From Nostoc sp. FACHB-110 (GTDB lineage Bacteria; Cyanobacteriota; Cyanobacteriia; Cyanobacteriales; Nostocaceae): DNA of 64,000 nucleotides. Position 1 is the first letter of the stretch, and each line of letters starts with the position of its first letter. Location of the stretch: the NCBI RefSeq assembly GCF_014697425.1, contig NZ_JACJRU010000002.1, positions 1 through 64,000 of the forward strand, given 5' to 3'. Shown here piece by piece: positions 57,093 through 64,000 of the stretch. Both the position numbers and the translations under genes were made by a program. The notes below the pieces were generated by a model. The model was not told where the DNA came from and searched no databases. It saw only the letters and a program-made list of their open reading frames with translations.

Positions 57093-60000
57093 TTAGCATT
57101 TCTCTACCTGATTGTAAAATAAAGCTTGGTTAATGTGAGTTAGTAAATCTTCCATCGAAATAGAGCGAGGCAAAATTTCCGAAGCGATCGCCCTAATTGC
57201 TGGCTGTATCTCCCCTAAAACATCATCTGGATTACTTGCTCGTTGATCGAGTACCAAAATTGGCGGTTTTAAAGGTAAATCTTCTAAGCCTTGGAGTACT
57301 TTTAACACTTCTGGATGGAGTGGCGATTCTCCTAAGCAAATTAACAATAAGTCAACACTTTTATAGCGGATTTGTTGGTTGACTTCTGTCCAAGAGCGAC
57401 CAATTGCTGCTTTTAAACCAGCGGTTTGCAAGTATTGAATTAAAGCTTGGAACCACTCAGATCCCCGTTTAGCAGCATTAATTAGCGGAGAATTTTGGTT
57501 CTTGCGGTAATTTCTCACTTGCTTGCGTTTGATTTGGGGTAAATCATGCAAGGTAGCTAAATCTACTACTAAAATACTCGGTGGGCAGCAGATACCTGAT
57601 GCAATTTGCAAAACTGACAATAGCGGATCTGTTTTATCACCACGGCTAGTTTGATTGTTACCCAATGGTGTGAGACAGGGAAACACTGACAGGCTAGGTA
57701 TTTGAGATGCGGCCAAGCTAGTAGCAACATCGCAGGTCACTAGAGGTAGAGCCACCAAGCGGGGGTGCTTAATCAGCTGTTGCAGATAAGCTGGGGCGAT
57801 GGCACTGTCTACATCTAACAACATGACATCAAATTGCCAAACTCGTGCTAAAAGTTCGGCTTGGTCTAAGTTATCCACTTCTATGACTCGATGTTCCCGC
57901 AGTGAGGGGTGCGGATTAATCGTTACCAACTCGGGATTGACTAATCGCAGAATTCGCAGTGGTTGGTTTTTCGCAGTGGTTGGCTGAGTTTCCACCTCTG
58001 ACTCGAGTATTTTGGGTTCTGCACAGAGTTTATCTAAAAGTGGGGCTAACGATTGATTTTCTACAGGCAAACTCAAGAAACCATCAGCTTGATTAGCAAA
58101 AGCTTGGTCTTTTTCTGCGCCTGTGGCGGTAACAACCACAGGTATATGGCGCGTAGCCACATCAGATTTGACTAATGTCAGCACATCCCAGCCAGATAAT
58201 AATGGCAATAAAGGATTTAAAAATATCGCTTTTGGCTGCAAGCGTCGGGCTTTTTCTACTGCTTCTGTACCGGAGCGAGCAATTACTACCCGGTAGCCTA
58301 AACCTTTGAGTTGTTCGGTTAAATCTTCAATGTAGCGAGCGACAGCCTCAACTACTAGTACTAAGCGTTGCGAATAGTCTGTGTGATGCTGCGTCGGTGT
58401 AGCCGCTTGAGGACGTACAGAAGTAGCAATTTTTTGCATTCCTTGGTCTTTGCCATCTTCTTGATTGCTCTCTGTATCTGCAAAACCTGTGGCTGGGGGG
58501 GTAGGTGGAAGTAACAGGGTAAACTGGCTACCTTTACCTTCTTGAGATAAAAAGCTGACATCGCCTCCGTGCAATCGAGCTAAAGCTCTAGTCAAGACTA
58601 AACCTAAACCTGTACCTTCAAATTGGCGGGTAAGAGGATTTTCCAGCTGTTGAAATTTTTGAAAGATGAGATGCTGCTGATGTTCAGGAATACCAATACC
58701 TGTGTCCCAAATGGTAAAGGCAATCCACCCTTCCCAATGATTGACCCGTAAACCAATTTCGCCGGAAATTTCCGTAAATTTAAAGGCGTTAGATAGCAGG
58801 TGGACTAACATCTGCCGCAAGCGTAATTCATCTGCCACCATCTGCTCTATGCCTGGTTCGATGGTGAGGGTGAATTGCGGAGTTGAGGCGACTGTCGCTG
58901 GTGTTTGACTATTGGATAAGTTTTTACTACTTTGTGCTTGAATAGCTTTAGCTTCGGCTAAAGCGCGATCGCATACAGCCCGAATATTCACAGGAGCTAG
59001 GGCTAGTTCCATTTGTCCCGTTTCCATCCGGGTCAAATCTAAAATGTCGTTGACTACGCTCATCAAATGGCGACCGCTTTGATGAATTAAGCCAGCGTAA
59101 CGGGCTTGTCTTTCGTTTAATTCTCCTAATTGTTTATCTACCAACAACCGCGATAATCCTAAAACTGCTGTTAAGGGAGTTTTGAGTTCGTGACTAATAC
59201 AAGCCAAAAATTCATCTTTTAAGCGGTTGAGTTGAATCAAATCAGCATTTTTCGCTGCCAGTTCTTTGCACAACTGCTGCTGTTCGGTGACATCTGTTGC
59301 TAGCACTAACCACAAGTTATCTGCATTTATTGGCGAGTCTTGGGTGTGTTGAGCATCAATCAACTTAAATTCTGGACTATCTAAAGGAATTTTCGCAAAT
59401 TGCCAAACTCTTTCTTGACCGTTTTGTTCTTCGACAACGCAAGTACAAGTCCCCATTTGAATATCTAAAAAGCAGCGATTGGTATTGATAGCTGGGTTAA
59501 TCAGTGGCTCGTTGAGGTGATTAAAATTTGCTGCTGTGTTGGGGGAAAAGGGGAGCAAGCCGTTGTGGGGTAAGGCTTCGTGTCTGATTGCCCAAGTGTT
59601 TTCTACAGAATGTAGTTTTAAGGATGAGGTTGACTCATCATCGCTATGCTGCACTTTTGTGGCCGTTTGGGCATATTCTGGCTGTTTTGTGACAAGAGGA
59701 GATAAAATAGCTGCGACTTGTTCCCGCACGCCTTCGGGATCTTTTAATACTCCCAATTGCTCCCACCAGGCTGGGTTTTGCGTGACGATTTCACCAGTGC
59801 TGGTTTGCAACATTAAAGGCCAAGGCAGTCGTTCTAATAATTGGATTAAGGGTTTGTTTACCCTGGATTGACGTTGGGGAGTTCTAGGCCGCCAGCGAGT
59901 TTTGAGCCTCGACTCATGATTTTCTATTCTATGATGAGTTTTTTCCGCCGAGTCAGAGTATTTTCTACCAGCTGCCGTTATGCCGACTTTTTCTTGGACT

Positions 60001-60419
60001 AACAATCTCAATAGTCGGCTACTATCCAACATTCCTAAAAACTTGCCTGCGGGATTGATCAGTACCCAATTGAGGCTATTGTGAGTTTGAGTTGGTTGAT
60101 ATTGTAAATACTGGACAAATTGCTCTACGCGATCGCCTGCTGCTAATATTTGGATTGGTTCAAAAATACTTTGTTGCCAAATTGTTAAGGGCTGTTGTAA
60201 TAATTGTAAATATTGCTCTTCTTTTGATTGTGCCAATAACTGCTGCGTGAATCTGGCTGAATTTAACAGTCCAATTGGCATTTGCTGTTGATTGACTACT
60301 ATTAAGCGATCGCACTGCTCTTGCTCAAAAAGCTCTAACACCGCCACTAACGCACTTGTTTCTCCGCATTTGGGTACGGTTGCTAGAAAGTTGTAAAGCG
60401 GATAATGTAGCATTGACAT
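57093..60419 (-). CDS. Hybrid histidine kinase with CBS pair and degenerate receivers
   Basis: 1108 residues. CBS pair about 1-150 (CDRLIVVNQQQMPIGLLNSA, SLNWVLINPAGKFLGMLDSS), PAS-like part about 200-390, HisKA with His410 in LACISHELKTPLTAVLG, HATPase (WDTGIGIPEHQQH, FEGTGLGLVL), then three receiver-like domains: about 690-800, where the Asp site is Asn735 (AIFLNPLLP); about 820-940 (MLLDVDSAI); and a further one at the end (DLLLICLGE). The first cannot be phosphorylated at the usual place. No membrane segment. Divergent from the kai genes, so a link to clock output or input is possible but unproven. Start Met1; Met3 is an alternative. Confidence 0.9.
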   Translation of the reverse strand: MSMLHYPLYNFLATVPKCGETSALVAVLELFEQEQCDRLIVVNQQQMPIGLLNSARFTQQLLAQSKEEQYLQLLQQPLTIWQQSIFEPIQILAAGDRVEQFVQYLQYQPTQTHNSLNWVLINPAGKFLGMLDSSRLLRLLVQEKVGITAAGRKYSDSAEKTHHRIENHESRLKTRWRPRTPQRQSRVNKPLIQLLERLPWPLMLQTSTGEIVTQNPAWWEQLGVLKDPEGVREQVAAILSPLVTKQPEYAQTATKVQHSDDESTSSLKLHSVENTWAIRHEALPHNGLLPFSPNTAANFNHLNEPLINPAINTNRCFLDIQMGTCTCVVEEQNGQERVWQFAKIPLDSPEFKLIDAQHTQDSPINADNLWLVLATDVTEQQQLCKELAAKNADLIQLNRLKDEFLACISHELKTPLTAVLGLSRLLVDKQLGELNERQARYAGLIHQSGRHLMSVVNDILDLTRMETGQMELALAPVNIRAVCDRALAEAKAIQAQSSKNLSNSQTPATVASTPQFTLTIEPGIEQMVADELRLRQMLVHLLSNAFKFTEISGEIGLRVNHWEGWIAFTIWDTGIGIPEHQQHLIFQKFQQLENPLTRQFEGTGLGLVLTRALARLHGGDVSFLSQEGKGSQFTLLLPPTPPATGFADTESNQEDGKDQGMQKIATSVRPQAATPTQHHTDYSQRLVLVVEAVARYIEDLTEQLKGLGYRVVIARSGTEAVEKARRLQPKAIFLNPLLPLLSGWDVLTLVKSDVATRHIPVVVTATGAEKDQAFANQADGFLSLPVENQSLAPLLDKLCAEPKILESEVETQPTTAKNQPLRILRLVNPELVTINPHPSLREHRVIEVDNLDQAELLARVWQFDVMLLDVDSAIAPAYLQQLIKHPRLVALPLVTCDVATSLAASQIPSLSVFPCLTPLGNNQTSRGDKTDPLLSVLQIASGICCPPSILVVDLATLHDLPQIKRKQVRNYRKNQNSPLINAAKRGSEWFQALIQYLQTAGLKAAIGRSWTEVNQQIRYKSVDLLLICLGESPLHPEVLKVLQGLEDLPLKPPILVLDQRASNPDDVLGEIQPAIRAIASEILPRSISMEDLLTHINQALFYNQVEKC

Positions 60420-60507
60420 AAGGCTTGGGGGTTTATTCTTCCTCTGGCAGCTTTTGGCTTAAGCATTGGCGATGGGCTAGATGTGGTCGCGCTTACAGTA
60501 ATATTCT

Positions 60508-60696
60508 TTAAGAAGACTCTTTTCGGCTATTGTTGCTTTTGCGAGAATACATCGCAACAATGGTTTCGGTTTTCTCAGCTATAGCCTTGCTGGTTAACTG
60601 AATTTTTCCAGTGCCAGACTCTACCTTTGCCGCTTTAGAACTTTGGGGAATATTATTTACAGTGTTTTACTGATGCTGAAATTTCTCATTGCTCAT
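60508..60696 (-). pseudogene. Possible broken small gene (one in-frame stop)
   Basis: Read on the minus strand from ATG 60696, nine codons (MSNEKFQHQ) are followed by TAA at 60667-60669. The same frame then continues for 52 more codons of protein-like sequence (NTVNNIPQSSKAAKVESGTG, then LTSKAIAEKTETIVAMYSRK) to a stop at 60508. Composition of the second part is typical of a small soluble protein and not of the AT-rich spacers nearby. Could be a nonsense-mutated gene or a gene with an unusual later start. Confidence 0.35.
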
Positions 60697-61084
60697 GACA
60701 ACTACAACAATTATGGCTTCAAAGATTCGCTTTAGAACCTTGAGGAATTATAATGATTTAGAATGTGAGCTAACTTTAAGTTAGTTTAAGTATCCTATCA
60801 AGAGGTGAAATTCAAAAATCTATATTCTGATAGATATGCATATGCTAATTATGAATGGATTTATCTCTCCTCCACTAATACCTCATCAACCACTCCATCA
60901 TGCCAATCGCTTAGTTGTTGGTTGTTGAGTTAATTTAGACAATGGTTTATCCAAATTTTATGTTTGGGCATAAACTCACAGAATTAACTCTTAGGTTTAA
61001 TCCCATTCTCTAAAGTTTTCCTCAAACTTTGTGCTAATTGCCAACGTTGGTTGGACTAACTAAGCAAGATATTTAAATATATAA
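60697..61084. other. kaiA upstream region
   Basis: 390 bases with TTTAAGTTAGTTTAAGTATCC near 60775-60797 (TTTAAGTTAG/TTTAAGTATC direct halves). Presumed to hold the kai promoter; no site is claimed with confidence. Confidence 0.35.
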
Positions 61085-61360
61085 ATGCTACTACCTATAC
61101 TAATTTTCCAACCAAAAGTTAAAAAAATTTTAGATAAACCAGCTTGGGTAGCAATCAAACCAGAACTTAGACCCAGCAATTGTAGCTTTTTTTTATCTAG
61201 TCCTGTCCAATTTAACACATTGCCTCTGGTTGCCGCTACCACAGATAGACTTTACTACTTACTGAATTGGTTGCTGGCAAATCTTAATGAAAATTTTACA
61301 GGCCAATATTTTTACGTATTAGCTTGCCGTACGCAAAAACCACAACGGGTTTTTCAGCAA
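61085..61360 (+). other. Open in-frame extension upstream of short kaiA
   Basis: From ATG 61085 the kaiA frame is open for 92 codons before the internal Met at 61361. The last part (ANLNENFTGQYFYVLACRTQ, KPQRVFQQ) resembles the linker just before the C-terminal domain in long KaiA (pattern LQERLGYLGVYYKRDP), while the first part is not a recognisable pseudo-receiver. It is either translated or a relic of the lost N-terminal domain. Confidence 0.5.
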
Positions 61361-61666
61361 ATGACTCAAGTCGATCAGCGGGTATTATTACAGCAGATCA
61401 AATCAGATTACCGCCAAATTCTTGTAGATTACTTTACTACAGACACAACATTAAAAGAGAGAATTGATAAATTTATCAACACAGTATTTTGTGCTAATAT
61501 TCCTGTGCCACAAATTATAGAAATACACATGGAAATTATTGACGAGTTTTCTAAACAGTTAAGATTAGAAGGAAGGAGCGATGAAACATTACTAGATTAC
61601 CGCTTGACATTAATAGATATTTTGGCGCACCTTTGTGAAGCCTATCGATGTGCGATTTCTAAATAA
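61361..61666 (+). CDS. kaiA: Circadian clock protein KaiA, C-terminal-domain form
   Basis: 101 residues from Met 61361: DYRQILVDYFTTDTTLKERI, IPVPQIIEIHMEIIDEFSKQ and LRLEGRSDETLLDYRLTLID are the dimeric KaiC-binding domain of KaiA. This domain stimulates KaiC autophosphorylation. Known: Anabaena and Nostoc have a short KaiA of about 102 residues without the N-terminal pseudo-receiver, and this fits. The internal start has no clear ribosome site and the frame is open further upstream, so a longer protein is possible. First gene of kaiA-kaiB-kaiC. Confidence 0.93.
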   Translation: MTQVDQRVLLQQIKSDYRQILVDYFTTDTTLKERIDKFINTVFCANIPVPQIIEIHMEIIDEFSKQLRLEGRSDETLLDYRLTLIDILAHLCEAYRCAISK

Positions 61667-61782
61667 TCGTCAAATGTACTCCTTAGCCTCAAAGCGGAGT
61701 AATTGCCGCTTATAGCTCTATTCGCCTGTGGAATCAGGAAATTTGTCCCTATTTTCGTTTTGATGTTTCAGCCTGTACCTTT

Positions 61783-62109
61783 ATGAATCAAGCCAGAAAG
61801 ACCTATGTTCTTAAGCTTTACGTAGCTGGAAACACACCTAATTCAGTACGGGCGCTCAAAACATTAAAAAATATATTAGAACAGGAGTTTCAAGGTGTTT
61901 ATGCTTTGAAAGTCATTGATGTACTTAAAAATCCTCAACTAGCCGAAGAAGATAAAATATTAGCCACCCCAACATTATCAAAAATTTTACCCCCTCCCGT
62001 GCGCAAAATTATTGGCGACCTATCAGATAGAGAAAGAGTGTTAATTGGACTAGATTTGCTGTATGAAGAACTAAGTGAAGAAGATTGGCAAGAGTCAGAT
62101 AGTCTTTAA
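61783..62109 (+). CDS. kaiB: Circadian clock protein KaiB
   Basis: 108 residues. [60 protein letters not shown] and [14 protein letters not shown] are typical for KaiB, a fold-switching thioredoxin-like protein that binds phosphorylated KaiC and sequesters KaiA. The acidic C-terminal tail ([13 protein letters not shown]) is as in other KaiB. 116 bases behind kaiA and 80 before kaiC. Confidence 0.98.
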   Translation: MNQARKTYVLKLYVAGNTPNSVRALKTLKNILEQEFQGVYALKVIDVLKNPQLAEEDKILATPTLSKILPPPVRKIIGDLSDRERVLIGLDLLYEELSEEDWQESDSL

Positions 62110-62189
62110 TTCTAATTTTTTTGCTTACAGACAAATTACCTACTTTACTAATAGAAATACTGGGTTAAAAGCCCATTGATAATCTAGCA

Positions 62190-63749
62190 ATGAGTGAGAA
62201 AGAACAACAGGAAAATAAGTCTACACAAAGTGGCGGTGTAGAAAAAATTCGGACAATGATCGAGGGCTTTGATGACATTAGTCATGGTGGTTTACCTGTA
62301 GGCAGAACTACCTTAGTCAGTGGCACATCTGGCACAGGGAAAACTTTATTATCTCTTCAGTTTCTCTATAACGGTATTACCTATTTTGATGAACCTGGAG
62401 TGTTTGTCACTTTTGAAGAATCCCCCAGTGATATTATCAAAAACGCCCATATTTTTGGCTGGAATTTACAACGATTAATCGATGAAGGCAAATTATTTAT
62501 TCTCGATGCTTCTCCAGACCCAGAAGGGCAAGATATTGTCGGCAATTTTGACCTTTCAGCATTAATTGAACGCTTGCAATATGCCATTCGCAAATACAAA
62601 GCCAAGCGAGTTTCGATTGATTCGATTACCGCAGTCTTTCAACAATACGAAGCCGTTGGTGTAGTTAGGCGCGAAATTTTCCGTCTGGTGGCCAGACTCA
62701 AGCAGTTGAATGTTACTACCATCATCACCACAGAACGTGGAGAAGAATACGGCCCTGTAGCATCTTTTGGGGTTGAGGAATTTGTTTCGGATAATGTGGT
62801 AATTGTGCGGAATGTATTAGAAGGAGAACGTCGTCGCCGCACGACCGAAATCCTCAAGTTACGCGGGACAACTCATATGAAAGGTGAGTATCCTTTTACA
62901 ATTACTAATGCTGGAGTCAACATTTTCCCCTTGGGAGCTATGCGGTTGACTCAACGCTCTTCTAATGTTCGCGTTTCTTCTGGGGTGAGAACTCTAGATG
63001 AAATGTGTGGCGGTGGTTTCTTTAAAGATTCGATTATTTTGGCCACAGGGGCTACCGGGACTGGCAAAACACTGCTGGTCAGCAAATTTTTACAAGATGG
63101 TTGTATTAATGGTGAACGGGCCATTTTGTTTGCTTATGAAGAATCACGCGCTCAACTTTCACGCAATGCTTCTTCGTGGGGAATTGATTTTGAGGATTTA
63201 GAACAGCAAGGTTTACTCAAAATTATCTGTACTTATCCAGAATCAACTGGTTTAGAAGATCACTTGCAAATCATTAAGTCAGAAATTGCTGATTTTAAAC
63301 CGTCTAGAATTGCCATAGACTCACTTTCAGCCCTAGCCAGAGGAGTAAGTAATAATGCTTTTAGACAGTTTGTGATTGGTGTAACTGGTTATGCCAAGCA
63401 AGAAGAAATAACTGGATTTTTTACCAACACAACTGACCAATTTATGGGTTCTCATTCAATTACCGATTCTCACATTTCGACGATTACTGACACAATTTTG
63501 ATGTTGCAGTACGTAGAAATTCGTGGCGAAATGTCGCGGGCAATTAACGTATTTAAAATGCGCGGTTCGTGGCATGATAAGGGAATTCGTGAGTATAATA
63601 TTACGGCTGACGGCCCAGAAATTAAAGATTCTTTCCGGAACTACGAACGGATTGTCAGTGGTGCGCCTACCCGCGTTAGCATCGACGAAAAGGCAGAACT
63701 TTCTCGTATAGTCAAAAGTTTTGAAGAAAAAAGAAGTACGGATTCCTAA
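62190..63749 (+). CDS. kaiC: Circadian clock protein KaiC
   Basis: 519 residues, two RecA-like domains. CI: Walker A GTSGTGKT and catalytic Glu pair in FVTFEESPSD. CII: Walker [19 protein letters not shown], and autophosphorylation sites Ser430-Thr431 in DSHISTITDT (S431/T432 of S. elongatus). The C-terminal A-loop region and tail are present. KaiC is the ATPase and autokinase core of the clock. Last gene of the kai row; an intact, ordinary-length copy. Confidence 0.99.
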   Translation: MSEKEQQENKSTQSGGVEKIRTMIEGFDDISHGGLPVGRTTLVSGTSGTGKTLLSLQFLYNGITYFDEPGVFVTFEESPSDIIKNAHIFGWNLQRLIDEGKLFILDASPDPEGQDIVGNFDLSALIERLQYAIRKYKAKRVSIDSITAVFQQYEAVGVVRREIFRLVARLKQLNVTTIITTERGEEYGPVASFGVEEFVSDNVVIVRNVLEGERRRRTTEILKLRGTTHMKGEYPFTITNAGVNIFPLGAMRLTQRSSNVRVSSGVRTLDEMCGGGFFKDSIILATGATGTGKTLLVSKFLQDGCINGERAILFAYEESRAQLSRNASSWGIDFEDLEQQGLLKIICTYPESTGLEDHLQIIKSEIADFKPSRIAIDSLSALARGVSNNAFRQFVIGVTGYAKQEEITGFFTNTTDQFMGSHSITDSHISTITDTILMLQYVEIRGEMSRAINVFKMRGSWHDKGIREYNITADGPEIKDSFRNYERIVSGAPTRVSIDEKAELSRIVKSFEEKRSTDS

Positions 63750-63799
63750 ATTTGGTATCGTGCTATATTCCTTCTTCAATTTAGTATCGTGCTATATTC
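63749..63799. repeat. Direct repeat behind kaiC
   Basis: AATTTGGTATCGTGCTATAT (63749) recurs as AATTTAGTATCGTGCTATAT (63778), period 29, starting in the last bases of kaiC. One base differs over 22. Confidence 0.75.
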
Positions 63800-63853
63800 T
63801 GTGGTGAAGAAAAGGTTTCTGCCGCTAGATTGATTTTCGTGTGAGGGGATGCG

Positions 63854-64000
63854 GTGAAAGGACAGCAAATATTTCATACTTTCTTACCTGGCGTAACATT
63901 AGCGGTATTAACAACTCAGCCTGCTTGGGCTGACACGGTAAAGGTAAGTAGCATACAATCACAGTCTTCTCCTAGTGTCTTGACTTTCACTGAAAGTCAT
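63854..64000 (+). CDS. Exported protein, 5' part (partial; possibly TonB-dependent receptor or AMIN-domain protein)
   Basis: Frame from GTG 63854 runs off the right edge (49 codons). GAGGGG lies five bases before the GTG. The start MKGQQIFHTFLPGVTLAVLT then TQPAWA is a signal peptide with likely cleavage after AWA. The following DTVKVSSIQSQSSPSVLTF resembles the AMIN segment that precedes cyanobacterial TonB-dependent siderophore receptors, but too little is visible to be sure. Confidence 0.6.
   Translation, partial: MKGQQIFHTFLPGVTLAVLTTQPAWADTVKVSSIQSQSSPSVLTFTESH

Overview
The window comes from a filamentous, heterocyst-type cyanobacterium (Nostocales; Nostoc/Anabaena-like). Supporting signs are psbA, a cmpABCD bicarbonate transporter, kaiABC with the short Nostoc-type KaiA, AvaK-like proteins, many GCGATCGC (HIP1) octamers, low GC, and heptanucleotide tandem repeats between genes. 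No tRNA, rRNA, CRISPR array or intact transposase was seen, but several families of short dispersed repeats were.

Layout. 1-8.9 kb: 5' part of psbA, three PRC-barrel/DUF2382 (AvaK-like) genes, uvrB, a 19-residue-repeat protein and small stress-type proteins. 8.9-10.2 kb: an MFS exporter. 11.2-19.0 kb: a compact five-gene biosynthetic operon (Fe/2-oxoglutarate oxygenase, FcoT-type thioesterase, acyl carrier protein, C-A-T-TE NRPS, acyl-AMP ligase). This is the gene set of actinobacterial isonitrile lipopeptide (INLP) clusters (scoA-E; M. tuberculosis Rv0097-Rv0101), here in a cyanobacterium and ending in a thioesterase rather than a reductase. It is the most interesting system in the window. 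19.2-24.0 kb: an EF-hand protein, a MOSC protein, a peroxiredoxin-like protein, a site-2 protease and rtcA. 24.4-32.7 kb: a divergent pair of operons. One side has TPR, ABC importer and FAD-linked oxidase genes. The other has the uracil-catabolism (URC) set: a GTP-cyclohydrolase-II-like URC1, a DUF1688 URC4 and uracil phosphoribosyltransferase. Together they look like pyrimidine import and breakdown for nitrogen.

33-36 kb: small genes (DUF2294, lone receiver, DoxX, AllA-like). 36.1-41.6 kb: cmpABCD on the minus strand, with a different tandem repeat array in each of its three intercistronic gaps. 42-45 kb: an endonuclease/exonuclease/phosphatase protein and SelO. 45.6-52.1 kb: a giant multi-PAS hybrid histidine kinase translationally coupled to a GGDEF response regulator. 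52.4-57 kb: glycerate kinase, Ycf20-like protein, a lipoprotein and a GT39 glycosyltransferase. 57.1-60.4 kb: a CBS-PAS hybrid kinase with degenerate receivers, divergent from kaiA-kaiB-kaiC (61-63.7 kb). The window ends in the start of an exported protein gene.

Repeats shape this genome strongly. One MITE-like family (GGCGTTGC ends) occurs three times and supplies the last codons and stop of one gene. A second family has TCTTGCAC ends. Further families (GACTTACGCAC type; GCTAAACGCCCCGC type) and GAAGTNT heptamers fill spacers and even form stop codons. All functional calls rest on reading the sequences and remembered family features; no database search was run.
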